64,000 nt of DNA, taken from positions 1 to 64,000 of the forward strand of contig JAFRQX010000039.1 in NCBI GenBank assembly GCA_017428385.1, read 5' to 3'. Under the pieces are notes generated by a model. The model searched no databases, was not told the DNA's origin, and worked only from the letters and a program-made list of their open reading frames with translations. The stretch is from Clostridia bacterium (lineage in GTDB: Bacteria > Bacillota > Clostridia > Christensenellales > Aristaeellaceae). This document shows positions 31,467 through 40,310 of the stretch, piece by piece. The first letter of the stretch is position 1. The number at the start of each line of letters is the position of its first letter. The position numbers and the translations under genes are program-made.

Positions 31467-33305
31467 TTACGTTTCCGCCTTGCTGAACTGTGTTTCATAC
31501 AGCTCCTGGTAAGTTCCGCCGGCGTGAACCAGATCCTTATGCGTACCCCGCTCCACGATCCGGCCGTCCCGGACCACCAGGATCTCATCCGCCGCCAGGA
31601 TCGTGGACAGCCGGTGGGCGATCAGGATGGAGGTGCGCTCCTCGATCAGGGGATTGATAGCCGCCTGGATTGCCGCCTCGGAAATGGAATCCAGGGCGGA
31701 GGTTGCCTCGTCAAAGATCAGCAGGGCCGGATCCTTCAGCAGCACCCGGGCAATGGAAATCCGCTGTTTCTCACCGCCGGACAGCTTCAGGCCCCGGTTG
31801 CCCACCATGGTATCCAGGCCTTCCGGCTGGTTTTTGATGAAGTCGTAGATGTTGGCCTTTTTGCAGGCCTCGATCATCTCTGCCTCCGTGGCGTCCGGCT
31901 TGGCATAGAGCAGGTTCTCCCGGATGGTGCCGTTGAACAGGTAGGTCTCCTGGGTTACCACGCCTACCTCGTCCCGCAGGGAATGCAGGGTATAATCCCG
32001 TACGTCCGTGCCGTCGAAGGTTACGCTGCCCTTCACGGGGTCCCAGAGCCGGGGAATCAGGTTGACGATGGTGCTCTTTCCGCTGCCGCTGGGACCGACA
32101 ATGGCCACGCAGTCCCCGCTGTGCAGGGTGAAGGAAATATCCTTCAGGATCATCCGTTCCCCGTCATAGGTAAAGTCCACATGATCAAAAACGATTTCGC
32201 CCTTCGCGTTTACCAGTTCCTTCGCCCCGGGCCGGTCGTCAATCTCGGGCTTCATGTCATAGTATTCAAAGATCCGGGTGAACATGGCCATGGAGCGGAT
32301 CCAGTCCACCTGGATATTCAGCAGGCTGTTCACCGGGCCGTACATCCGGCCGAGCAGCGCCACCAGCACCGTGATGTCACCGACGCTCAGGGTGCTGTCA
32401 TGCTTCATGATCAGGATGCCGCCCACCAGGTACAGGAGCATGGGGCCGATGGTAGTCAGGGTGCTGAGGAGCATAAAGAACCAGCGGCCGGCCATCCGCT
32501 CCCGGATGTTCAGTCTGATCATCCGCCCGTTGGCTTCCTCATAGCGCTCATATTCCGATTTCTCCCGGCCGAAGAGTTTCACCAGCAGCTGTCCGCTGAC
32601 GGAAAGCGTTTCGTTCAGGATGCCGTTGATTTCATCATTGCAGGCCTGGGCCTCCCCCGCCAGCTTCCACCGACGCTTGCCGGCCATCCGGGTAGGCAGG
32701 GTAAACAGCGGCACCACCGCGATGCCCACCAGCGCCAGGATCCAGTTTTTCCGGAACATGGCGATCACCGCCACCACCAGGGTAATGGTGTTGGACAGGA
32801 TGCTGGTAAAGGTGCCGGTCACCACGCTCTCCACGCCGGAGATATCGCTGGTCATCCGGGTGATGATGTCGCCCTGGTTGGCCGAGGTGAAGAACCGCTG
32901 GGACATCTTCTGCAGATGCCGGTACATCTGGTTCCGCATATCAAAGGAGATATGCTGGGCAATCCAGCTGTTCAGGTAGGTCTCCGCCACGCTGATCAGG
33001 TTGGAAGCCAGGTACAGCAGCAGCGTCACGACAATCAGCCGGATCAGGGCGGAAAGCCCCGCGCCGAACCAGCCGCCCAGGTCTTTGCCGGTGAGCACGT
33101 CAATGATGTTACCGGTAAGGATGGACGGGAACAGGCTGCAGACCGAAGACACCACAATGCATGCCAGCACCAGGAGCAGCTGCTTCCAGTAGGGCTTCAG
33201 GTAGGAGAAAACCCTGGTAATCAGCGCTTTGGTAATCTTCGGGCTGTTCTTTTTTTCTTCTTCTGTGAGGTAACTGCCCCTCCGGGGGCCGCCGGGACCT
33301 GCCAT
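31467..33305 (-). CDS. ABC exporter half-transporter (MsbA/LmrA-like)
   Basis: A 612-residue protein: six membrane helices in residues about 45-340 and an ATPase domain with Walker A GPSGSGKST, signature LSGGEKQRI, Walker B LLIFDEATSALD and H-loop IAHRLST. The N-terminus is Gly/Pro-rich (MAGPGGPRRGSYLTEEEKK). The start at 33305 has AGGGAGGGG upstream; the frame continues 5' but without a ribosome site. It is a single gene, so it may work as a homodimer. The substrate may be a lipid or drug; nothing in the sequence fixes it. Confidence 0.93.
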   Translation of the reverse strand: MAGPGGPRRGSYLTEEEKKNSPKITKALITRVFSYLKPYWKQLLLVLACIVVSSVCSLFPSILTGNIIDVLTGKDLGGWFGAGLSALIRLIVVTLLLYLASNLISVAETYLNSWIAQHISFDMRNQMYRHLQKMSQRFFTSANQGDIITRMTSDISGVESVVTGTFTSILSNTITLVVAVIAMFRKNWILALVGIAVVPLFTLPTRMAGKRRWKLAGEAQACNDEINGILNETLSVSGQLLVKLFGREKSEYERYEEANGRMIRLNIRERMAGRWFFMLLSTLTTIGPMLLYLVGGILIMKHDSTLSVGDITVLVALLGRMYGPVNSLLNIQVDWIRSMAMFTRIFEYYDMKPEIDDRPGAKELVNAKGEIVFDHVDFTYDGERMILKDISFTLHSGDCVAIVGPSGSGKSTIVNLIPRLWDPVKGSVTFDGTDVRDYTLHSLRDEVGVVTQETYLFNGTIRENLLYAKPDATEAEMIEACKKANIYDFIKNQPEGLDTMVGNRGLKLSGGEKQRISIARVLLKDPALLIFDEATSALDSISEAAIQAAINPLIEERTSILIAHRLSTILAADEILVVRDGRIVERGTHKDLVHAGGTYQELYETQFSKAET

Positions 33306-33459
33306 AAGGATCCCCTCCCTTTCCGTTCCATTATATGCGGCCGGCGGCAGCGGAGCAAGAATTTGTACCATCCGGCTTTGTCTTTTTTTGTTTCCGGAAT
33401 TCTGGTATAATCGGCAAAGATATTCACTTTACATTTTTCCGCGGGAAGGGGACTGGCGG

Positions 33460-34815
33460 ATGGACATCTGGAACAAGAGCAGGGAATCCAAGGAAAGCGT
33501 TTCCTACATGGTGGAGGAGATCACCCACATCTGCCGGAAGATCGGCAGGCGTTCTCCGGGCAGCGCCGGCGAGCAGGCGGCGGCCGAGTATTTTGCCGGC
33601 GTCCTGGAAAAGAAATGCGGCTGCGCGGACGTGAAAACGGAATCCTATGAGGTGCATCCGGATTCTTTCTATGGATATTTCTACTTTTCCGCCTTCTGCG
33701 ATATCCTCTGCGGCGTGTTCTTTTTCAGCGAACCCCTCCTGAGCATCCTGTTCGGCCTGCTGGGCCTGCTGCTGTTCATCTACCACTTTGTGCTTTACCG
33801 CAAGCCGCTGGATCCCCTGTTTCCCCGGAAACAGGGCACCAACGTCACCGCCGTGCGACCCTGCCGCGGCGAAGTGAAACAGCGAATCTTCCTGAACGGC
33901 CATACGGACGCGGCCTGGGAATTCCCCATCAACTACCGGTTCGGCGGCATTGCCTTTGAAATCCCGGGCATTGCAGCCACCGTCGGCGTGCTCTGCTATA
34001 TGATCCTGTCCTTCCTGTCCCTGTGCGGCATGGACGTATATACCGCGGGTCTTCGGTGCCTGGTTTTCATTCCCTTCTTCCTGCTGCTGACCATCACCTA
34101 TAACCCGCTGCGGGTTGTGGACGGCGCCAACGACAACCTGACCGGCTGCCTGATGGGCGTGACCCTCCTCAAGGATATGGAGGAGCAGGGCATCCGGCTG
34201 GAAAACACGGAGATCGGCGTCATCCTCACCGGATCGGAGGAAGCCGGCCTGCGGGGCGCGAAGGCCTGGTGCGAAGCGCATAAGAACGATTACCGGGACG
34301 TGCCTACCTGCGTTATTTCCTTTGACTCCATCTATAACCCGGACTGGCTCATGGTCAACCGCCGGGACCTGAACAACACCGTGGATTCGGATGAAGACCT
34401 GTGCGACTATTTCCTGCTGGCGGCGGAAGACGCCGGCGTTCCCTGCCGGGACGGCAAGGTTCCGCTCTTCGGCGGCGCCACGGACAGCGCAGCCTTCACC
34501 CAGGGCGGGTTCCGGTCCATCGGCATCACAGGCCTCAGCCACAGGCTGGAGCGGTTCTACCATACCCGGCTGGACACACCGGAAAACCTGAGCCCCGGCG
34601 CGCTGGAAAACTGCTACCGCGCCACAGCGGAATTTGTCTGCAGCGCCGACCGGGACCTGATCCTGGTTCCGAAGGAGCCGGAAGAACCAGTCGTGGAGCT
34701 TGCGGAAGAGGCGGATATGCCGGAAGGAATCCCGGAGGACCCCTTCGCCGGAGAACCGGAAGAAGCACCGGAAACCGAAGAGGAAACCCTGCCGGAAGAA
34801 AACACAGAAGAATAA
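33460..34815 (+). CDS. M28-family zinc peptidase with inserted membrane helices
   Basis: A 451-residue protein. The peptidase signature is split by hydrophobic segments (about 65-105 and 175-215). Metal and catalytic residues are seen in NGHTDAAWEF (His, Asp), GANDNLTGC (Asp), GSEEAGLRG (the two Glu), SFDSIYN (Asp) and SHRLERFYHTRLDT (His). The C-terminal 50 residues are very rich in Glu and Pro (EEPVVELAEEADMPEG), a probable disordered tail. It is likely a membrane-bound aminopeptidase or carboxypeptidase-like enzyme. The ATG at 33460 has GAAGGGG upstream. A strong terminator follows at 34824. Confidence 0.88.
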   Translation: MDIWNKSRESKESVSYMVEEITHICRKIGRRSPGSAGEQAAAEYFAGVLEKKCGCADVKTESYEVHPDSFYGYFYFSAFCDILCGVFFFSEPLLSILFGLLGLLLFIYHFVLYRKPLDPLFPRKQGTNVTAVRPCRGEVKQRIFLNGHTDAAWEFPINYRFGGIAFEIPGIAATVGVLCYMILSFLSLCGMDVYTAGLRCLVFIPFFLLLTITYNPLRVVDGANDNLTGCLMGVTLLKDMEEQGIRLENTEIGVILTGSEEAGLRGAKAWCEAHKNDYRDVPTCVISFDSIYNPDWLMVNRRDLNNTVDSDEDLCDYFLLAAEDAGVPCRDGKVPLFGGATDSAAFTQGGFRSIGITGLSHRLERFYHTRLDTPENLSPGALENCYRATAEFVCSADRDLILVPKEPEEPVVELAEEADMPEGIPEDPFAGEPEEAPETEEETLPEENTEE

Positions 34816-34823
34816 AAAAAGAC

Positions 34824-34857
34824 GGGCTCCGTTCCCCCAGGACGGAGCCCTTTATAT
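34824..34857 (+). terminator. Rho-independent terminator
   Basis: GGGCTCCGT and ACGGAGCCC followed by TTTATAT, just after the peptidase gene. Confidence 0.8.
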
Positions 34858-34889
34858 AAACAGCGGCTTGTGATGATTGAGAGGGTCTG

Positions 34890-35111
34890 TCAGTTCTCTG
34901 ATTCTCGAGGAATAAAAAGGTAATTCCTTCGGGGTTCCGCAATTGTCCGCAGCTCGGGAATCACGCGTTCGATGCACAGCACCAGGGCGTGTCCCGGCCT
35001 GGTAAAGGAAACAGAAAGCTCTCCGGTCACGGAATCGCGCCGGATATGAAAGGAATAGCTGTCAAATCGGTTCCCCTGTTTTTTGATCATCACAAGCCGG
35101 TGTTTTCTCAT
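34890..35111 (-). CDS. Hypothetical protein, 73 aa
   Basis: A 73-residue basic protein (MRKHRLVMIKKQGNRFDSYS, then TGELSVSFTRPGHALVLCIE and EPRRNYLFIPRE) with alternating beta-like segments and no membrane helix. The ATG at 35111 has GGGAGG 9 bases upstream. An upstream TTG is not needed. I recognise no family. Confidence 0.6.
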   Translation of the reverse strand: MRKHRLVMIKKQGNRFDSYSFHIRRDSVTGELSVSFTRPGHALVLCIERVIPELRTIAEPRRNYLFIPRESEN

Positions 35112-35331
35112 CTCTTTCAACCTCCCTACTTATTAGACGATCAAAACAGGCATTTTGATTCATGATTTTGTAAAAAAAGTGTAAATTCTTTGTAAATTGT
35201 CCGAATTTTTGGATGCAACCGGTTTTTTTGCATGAATTTTTAATCTGATTCTCCTTTTTTTCACATCAATTGCGTGATACACTTTTCGGGTAATATAGGA
35301 ATGATTTATCCATCAGGGGGATATTGATCGT

Positions 35332-35820
35332 ATGGGTAACAACAATGAGGGCTGGAACTGGAACTGGAATTGGAACTGGGAATGGGACAAGCATTCCGGT
35401 GAACACCAGAAGTCCTATAAAAAGCAAAACCGCCACAAGCGGAAAATCTGGCCGGCGATCATCATGTTCTGCCTGTTCGGCCGTCCGCTCATCCGCGTGG
35501 CCGCCAGCGTCTTCCGTTCCCTGGCCCGTGGTTTCAGCTCCGGCATCTCTGCGCTTTTCTCCGTTTTCACTTCCGCTTTCCGGGCCACTTCCGGCACAGC
35601 GATCCTCGGCGGGCTGGTTGTCGGTGTGATTATCGGCCTGTATGTATATAAGCACAAATTCGGCCGCAGGCAGGATACCGCGGATGAAGAGGAAGAGCCG
35701 GCAGAAGAAAAAGAACCGGCACAGGTCGATCCCGTACCGATTCCCATGACCCTCGGCAACACGCCTTCCTCTTCCGACGAGGAGTACGTTCCCCAGGTCT
35801 ATAACACCTATGGAAACTGA
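35332..35820 (+). CDS. Small membrane protein, paralogue family member C, Trp/Asn-rich start
   Basis: A 162-residue protein that opens with a remarkable NEGWNWNWNWNWEWDKHSGE repeat, then a basic stretch, a hydrophobic region (about 40-105, with TAILGGLVVGVIIGLYVYKH), an acidic linker (DEEEEPAEEKEPAQ) and the tail PQVYNTYGN. The last helix and the tail match members A and B at 30.7-31.4 kb. AGGGGG lies upstream. It ends directly against the convergent patatin gene, with no gap. Function unknown. Confidence 0.72.
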   Translation: MGNNNEGWNWNWNWNWEWDKHSGEHQKSYKKQNRHKRKIWPAIIMFCLFGRPLIRVAASVFRSLARGFSSGISALFSVFTSAFRATSGTAILGGLVVGVIIGLYVYKHKFGRRQDTADEEEEPAEEKEPAQVDPVPIPMTLGNTPSSSDEEYVPQVYNTYGN

Positions 35821-36669
35821 TTATTGATCCAGGAATTGAAGAAGCTCCGGCAGGCACTTCTCCGCCTCCCACCTTCCCAGATGATAGACCCGGTCGAGTT
35901 CGGCCGGGTTCTTTTCTGTATGGCCGATCCGCAGCGCCTCCGGCGGACGGATCACAAAGGAGACTCCTTCCCTTTCCCGGCGGCTGATTTCTTCCATCTG
36001 CCGGTTATACATTTCATGCCGGACGGCCATTGCCTCCGGAATCCGGGGATACCGGCGCAGGAGCAGCTTCATCACACCCAGGCCGGACGCCGGCTTTTTC
36101 CGGTAGCCTTCCGGCTGGGTAAGGACAATCACATTCCGGTCATACCCCATCTCTTCCATCCAGGCATAGGGCACGGCGTCCGTAATTCCGCCATCCAGGT
36201 AAAAGCGGCCGTCAATTTCCACCGGCCGGGAAACCACGGGCATGGAAGCGGAAGCCCGCAGCCACCGGAAATCCAGGTCGCTGCCATCCCTGCAAAGATG
36301 ATATACACACGCTCCGGTCTCCACGTCCGTGGCTCCGGCATAGAACTCCATGGGATTTTCCGCAAAAGCTTTCCGGTCAAAGACATCCAGTTCATCCGGA
36401 AGCTCCCGGTAGCAGAAATCCGCTCCGTACAGATCTCCCGTGCGGATCAGGGAACGGATACTGCAGTAACGGGGATCCGAGCAGTATTTTTTGTTATACC
36501 GGAGAGGGCGGCCGATCTGGCCGGACTTGAAGTTGCAGCCAAAAGCAGCCCCGGCGGATATTCCGGCAGCTCCGTCAAACCGGATTCCCTGCTCCATCAG
36601 CACATCCAGCACGCCGCAGGTGAACAATCCCCGCATGGCGCCGCCTTCCAGCACCAGGCCTTTTTTCAT
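35821..36669 (-). CDS. Patatin-like phospholipase
   Basis: A 282-residue protein with the patatin marks: the glycine-rich oxyanion loop LEGGAMRGLF, nucleophile elbow GISAGAA (GxSxG) and the Asp in YLDGGITDAVP (DG[GA]). These define a Ser-Asp dyad acyl hydrolase acting on membrane lipids. The ATG at 36669 is preferred because GGGAGG lies 9 bases upstream. It has no signal peptide. Bacterial one-domain proteins of this type (RssA/YjjU-like) are widespread. Function probably phospholipase A or lysophospholipase. Confidence 0.9.
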   Translation of the reverse strand: MKKGLVLEGGAMRGLFTCGVLDVLMEQGIRFDGAAGISAGAAFGCNFKSGQIGRPLRYNKKYCSDPRYCSIRSLIRTGDLYGADFCYRELPDELDVFDRKAFAENPMEFYAGATDVETGACVYHLCRDGSDLDFRWLRASASMPVVSRPVEIDGRFYLDGGITDAVPYAWMEEMGYDRNVIVLTQPEGYRKKPASGLGVMKLLLRRYPRIPEAMAVRHEMYNRQMEEISRREREGVSFVIRPPEALRIGHTEKNPAELDRVYHLGRWEAEKCLPELLQFLDQ

Positions 36670-36819
36670 GCGCATTCTCCTCCCTTTCTCCACATAGTAT
36701 ACCAGAACCGGCGGCTTTGTCCGGTTTCTTTGGTGTATAATATGAAAATCAAAAACACCGGCCCGTTGGCCTCTTTTTCCTGACATGTCGTCTAATCAGT
36801 GTTGAAAGGAGGGAGCGCA

Positions 36820-37326
36820 TTGGATCAGGATCAGCGCAAAGAATGGCTGAACAGCCTCGTCACCCGCTGGGAGAAACCGCTGCTTCGGCTCTGCTTTGCT
36901 TTTCTGTGTGATACCGCGCTGGCGGAAGACGCCGTACAGGAAACATTTTTTAAAGCCTGGAAGGGCGGTGACCGATTCCGTGCGGACTCGTCGGAAAAAA
37001 CCTGGCTCACGCGCATAGCCATCAACACCTGCAAGGACCTGCTGAAAAGCGCCTGGGTACGGAATACGGACCGGTCCGTGACCCCTGACCTGCTGCCGGA
37101 AGGCTCTGTCCCCTTCGATGCGCGGGACGACACCGTTACGCGTGCGGTACTCGCCCTTCCGCCCAAGCTGAAGGAAGTGACGCTCCTGCACTGGTATCAG
37201 GGCATGACGCTGGATGAGATCGTCCGGGTGCTGAGAATCCCCCGTTCAACCGTCAATTATCGATTGAAAAAAGCAAAAGCGATGCTGAAGGACAAACTGG
37301 AGGACTGGTACTATGAAGACGAATAA
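36820..37326 (+). CDS. ECF-type RNA polymerase sigma factor (pair 1)
   Basis: A 168-residue sigma-70 family protein. Region 2 is AFLCDTALAEDAVQETFFKA, then TWLTRIAINTCKDLLKS. Region 4 is LPPKLKEVTLLHWYQGMTLD and RIPRSTVNYRLKKAKAML. It probably starts at TTG 36820, 7 bases after AAAGGAGGG; the upstream GTG at 36799 would start inside the ribosome site. It overlaps the next gene by 14 bases. That next gene encodes a membrane protein that is the expected anti-sigma factor. The regulon is unknown. Confidence 0.92.
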   Translation: MDQDQRKEWLNSLVTRWEKPLLRLCFAFLCDTALAEDAVQETFFKAWKGGDRFRADSSEKTWLTRIAINTCKDLLKSAWVRNTDRSVTPDLLPEGSVPFDARDDTVTRAVLALPPKLKEVTLLHWYQGMTLDEIVRVLRIPRSTVNYRLKKAKAMLKDKLEDWYYEDE

Positions 37327-38359
37327 GGAAACGCTCCGTTCCGCAATGGACAGGCGCCTATCCTTTCTGGACGAGCTTCCCTCCTGCCGTGCTGCGCTGC
37401 TCAGCCGCATCGCACAGGAGGAGGCACCTGTTATGAAGAAAAAACTCTCTGTTGGTTTGGTATTCGCAATTGTCCTGGTTTTACTCACCGTGGCTGCCCT
37501 GGCTGCCGGCCTGCTGATCTCTCCCCGGGCGTCCGCTTCCCGTACAGCCGATATTGCCCTGAAGGAACAGTTCGGCATTACGGAAGAGATGCAGACCTTC
37601 TTTTCCCGTGAGGAAGAACCCCTCGAGGATGGCAGCTTCCGCGTCACCTACACCGGCGTCTACGGCCTGGACTACGTGCTGGGCACCTACACCGCGCTGG
37701 TTAAGGACGGCAAGGCTGAAGTCTCCTGGAGCCGTGAAGGCGCTGACGTTTCCGGCGGCTATGAAGCCGACGCCTGGGGCGCTGAACAGCTGAAGCAGAT
37801 GATGACAGACGCTGCGAATGAAGAGGGCAAACGATCCTATACGCAGAAGGCTGCGGCCATTGCCGAAAAGCACACCGGCCAGGAATATGACATCCCTTCC
37901 GAAACACCGGAAGCCGTTCCGGATGATCTCCCCGAGGATCACGAGCTCACCCAGGATGATATAGACCGGCTGAACCAGCGGGAGGGTGAAAAGACTTCCG
38001 CACTCGAAGCCCGAAAGCTCTCCGAGGATGAGATGATTGCCATCGGCCGGGAGTTCATCATCTCCAGTTACGGCCTGAACGAAGAGCAGATTTCCCGTCT
38101 GGAGCTGTACACCAACCGCGGCCCGACCATGGAACTGCTGGCCCTCATCGGAATCACTGAAGTTCCTGAACAGAACCCCAACGAATGGTATGAAACCATC
38201 AACGGCGCTCCCTGCTTCGAGGTGGAATACCTGTTGTACAGCGAAGGCGATGACACCCAGCGCACCGAGAAAGACGGCTATTACATTGTCTACGTCAACG
38301 TGGAAACCGGCGCCGTCGAGCAGTTTGAGTACAACTCCGCCCTGGGCGGCTGGGGCTGA
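37313..38359 (+). CDS. Membrane-anchored anti-sigma-like protein (pair 1)
   Basis: A 348-residue protein. Residues 1-40 are cytoplasmic and carry the RIAQEEAPVMKKK segment shared with the pair 3 protein at 49519-50667. One membrane helix follows (GLVFAIVLVLLTVAALAAGL), then an external domain with a Glu/Asp-rich middle and a PepSY-like end (GYYIVYVNVETGAVEQFEYN). Position directly after and overlapping a sigma factor gene is the main reason to call it an anti-sigma factor. There is no zinc-binding HxxxCxxC motif. A terminator follows. Confidence 0.75.
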   Translation: MKTNKETLRSAMDRRLSFLDELPSCRAALLSRIAQEEAPVMKKKLSVGLVFAIVLVLLTVAALAAGLLISPRASASRTADIALKEQFGITEEMQTFFSREEEPLEDGSFRVTYTGVYGLDYVLGTYTALVKDGKAEVSWSREGADVSGGYEADAWGAEQLKQMMTDAANEEGKRSYTQKAAAIAEKHTGQEYDIPSETPEAVPDDLPEDHELTQDDIDRLNQREGEKTSALEARKLSEDEMIAIGREFIISSYGLNEEQISRLELYTNRGPTMELLALIGITEVPEQNPNEWYETINGAPCFEVEYLLYSEGDDTQRTEKDGYYIVYVNVETGAVEQFEYNSALGGWG

Positions 38360-38376
38360 TCCGGCAATACCCCCAT

Positions 38377-38412
38377 AAAGAAGAAGCTCACCCCGCGGTG
38401 AGCTTCTTTTCT
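38377..38412. terminator. Bidirectional terminator
   Basis: AAGAAGCTCACC, loop CCGC, GGTGAGCTTCTT followed by TTCTTT, between convergent genes. Confidence 0.85.
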
Positions 38413-38423
38413 TTATGTCATGA

Positions 38424-38699
38424 TCAGCCGAGGCGTTCCTCCAGGTCCCGGAACCGCTCCAGCACACTGTCGATCCCGTCTTCGGACAGGACACCCCGCT
38501 TCAGGCCTGTGGGCAGTTTTCCCGCGGCGTCCGCGTCAAAATCCGCCTTCCATTCCCGGCTGGTATAATACTTTTCCAGTTCTGTCAGTTCATCCCGGAC
38601 AGCGTCCCAGGCGTCCAGGGCGTCTTCCATCTGTTTCGCCGCGGCTTCCGCCCGGTCCAGGATCCGCTCATAATAGGTAATCCTGTCCAGCCTCTTCAT
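38424..38699 (-). CDS. DUF4298-family protein
   Basis: A 91-residue mostly helical protein. RITYYERILDRAEAAAKQME, LTELEKYYTSREWKADF and KLPTGLKRGVLSEDGIDSVL match the DUF4298 pattern (YY.S..W..D and the conserved GVLSED). No membrane segment. The family is uncharacterised. It shares a direction with the sigma/anti-sigma pair upstream but is separated by 81 bases. Confidence 0.85.
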   Translation of the reverse strand: MKRLDRITYYERILDRAEAAAKQMEDALDAWDAVRDELTELEKYYTSREWKADFDADAAGKLPTGLKRGVLSEDGIDSVLERFRDLEERLG

Positions 38700-38780
38700 C
38701 TTTCTCCGCCCCTCATTGTGTTTTCCCCATTATAGCACAAAGCGCAGGGGTTTCGCCCTGCGCTTTGGATTTCTGTACAA

Positions 38781-39584
38781 TTATTTCCATTCCGGAACAG
38801 CATTAAACAATTCTTCACTTCTGCGTTCGAACTCTTCCATTTCTTCCTCGTCCTCCGGCAGGTTCCAGCCCTGTAGAGCCTCTTCCGGACCGGTTCTCCA
38901 CCGCTCCTCCTCGTACGCGTAATACGCTTCCATCTCTTCGGAAGCTTCCGGCATGGGATCGCCCTTTTTCCAGATTGTCTTGTAATTGTCCGGGCTGCCC
39001 TGGCGGATTTCATCAATCTGCTCACCCTTTTCAAAAGACACCAGGTCACCCTTCCGCCTGTCTTCCAGTTTCTTCTCTTTGCTGTGAATCATCGGAACCC
39101 GGAAATAAACATATATAATACGCTGATCGCCTTCCATTCTCTCTTCCATGACAGATGACGAACCAATTGTGTCAAACCGTTCAGCAATCACATGGACGGT
39201 GCCATCCTTCTGCTGGGCAAGGCTCAATGTATACATATCATTCTCCAGCGGAACCGTATCCCACTGCCATAACCAGCCATACAGCATCAGGCCTCCGATC
39301 AGCACCACCAGGCTGATAACAGCAGGCAGCACCACCCGCAGGATCCGGCGGATTTTCTTCTGCCGCTTCATCTGCTTGAGCGTCCTGACAATGTCCCGCT
39401 GTTCCGCTTCATATTCCGCCCGGGTTTCTGCCGGCATATCCGCCTTCATTTCCTCATACTGCTTCCTGCATTCCCCGCAGGAGCCCATATGTTCCTCCAC
39501 CAGCGCCCGGCTTTCATCGCTGGCGACCCGGTCCAGCACCAGGGGCATCAGGTCCCGGACCACATTACAGTCATTCTTTTTCAT
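38781..39584 (-). CDS. Zinc-finger anti-sigma factor (pair 2)
   Basis: A 267-residue protein. The N-terminal domain DCNVVRDLMPLVLDRVASDE, then EEHMGSCGECRKQYEEM carries the H-x3-C-x2-C zinc-binding anti-sigma motif (zf-HC2). A membrane helix follows (LPAVISLVVLIGGLMLYGWL) and then an external charged domain rich in Glu. It holds the sigma factor at the membrane until a signal arrives. The start at 39584 has AAGGAG 7 bases upstream and overlaps the sigma gene by 14 bases, so they are coupled. Confidence 0.88.
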   Translation of the reverse strand: MKKNDCNVVRDLMPLVLDRVASDESRALVEEHMGSCGECRKQYEEMKADMPAETRAEYEAEQRDIVRTLKQMKRQKKIRRILRVVLPAVISLVVLIGGLMLYGWLWQWDTVPLENDMYTLSLAQQKDGTVHVIAERFDTIGSSSVMEERMEGDQRIIYVYFRVPMIHSKEKKLEDRRKGDLVSFEKGEQIDEIRQGSPDNYKTIWKKGDPMPEASEEMEAYYAYEEERWRTGPEEALQGWNLPEDEEEMEEFERRSEELFNAVPEWK

Positions 39585-40062
39585 GATCATTCTCCTTCAT
39601 TGCTTCCTGCAGCATCCGCCGGGCCCGGTAATAGGTGACCCGGGACCAGGCCTCGCTCTTTTTGAACAGCTCCGCGATCTGCGGATGGGATAAATCACAG
39701 AAAGTGCGCAGGGTAAACACCTCGCGGTAGGGTTCCTCCAGGCTGTGCAGGTACCGGTGGGCGATCATCGCTTGGTCCTTCCGCACCAGGGTTTCCGCGA
39801 AATCATCCGGCGAGGGCACTTCCTCCGGCAGGGGATCCACCGGTTTCCGTTTGCGAAGGGTATCGATATACAGATGCCTCGCGATGCTGCACAACCAGGT
39901 ATTCACGCTGCTTCTTCCATCAAAACGGTCGATATTTTTTACCGCCTGGTAGAAGGTTTCCTGCGTCAGTTCCTCCGCCAGCTCCCTGCTTCCGCTCAGG
40001 CGCGTCAGGTAGGCGGTCACCGTCCCGCTGTACCGGGCATAGATGTCTTCCAGATCAGCCAT
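39571..40062 (-). CDS. ECF-type RNA polymerase sigma factor (pair 2)
   Basis: A 163-residue sigma-70 family protein. Region 2 is LSGSRELAEELTQETFYQAV, then NTWLCSIARHLYIDTLRKRK; region 4 is LEEPYREVFTLRTFCDLSHP and AWSRVTYYRARRMLQEAMKE. AAAGGAGGGG lies before the ATG. The anti-sigma gene overlaps its end. Its upstream region includes TTTGTAACGG, which could be part of an autoregulated ECF promoter, although no -10 element could be assigned. Confidence 0.92.
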   Translation of the reverse strand: MADLEDIYARYSGTVTAYLTRLSGSRELAEELTQETFYQAVKNIDRFDGRSSVNTWLCSIARHLYIDTLRKRKPVDPLPEEVPSPDDFAETLVRKDQAMIAHRYLHSLEEPYREVFTLRTFCDLSHPQIAELFKKSEAWSRVTYYRARRMLQEAMKENDHEKE

Positions 40063-40204
40063 GGCGAACCCCTCCTTTCCGCAGTTTTGAAAGCGGCTTT
40101 CATCCTGTTAGTCGCAGCACCGGATCAACCGTTACAAACTTTTTCAAAAAATTTTCAGTTCATCATATCACATCTTCCGAACAGACAACGGAAAAAAATT
40201 TTGT

Positions 40205-40226
40205 CTTCAAGGTTTCTTTAAGGTTC
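40205..40226 (+). promoter_or_regulatory. Tandem 11-bp repeats, probable response-regulator site
   Basis: CTTCAAGGTTT (40205-40215) and CTTTAAGGTTC (40216-40226) are directly adjacent repeats with one helical-turn period, the arrangement bound by OmpR/PmrA-type regulators. They precede the secreted-protein gene, and a two-component system of that type is encoded just downstream. Confidence 0.65.
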
Positions 40227-40310
40227 CCGTGCAGAATATGAGGTGCCGGGAGAAACCACCCGGCCAAAAACCCGAAGAAAACAGCAATCAATGAACGGAG
40301 GTATATGATC

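Noticed and set aside
31524..33410. 628-residue plus-strand frame rich in His and Gln
   Set aside because: Shadow of the ABC exporter on the other strand; no family features.
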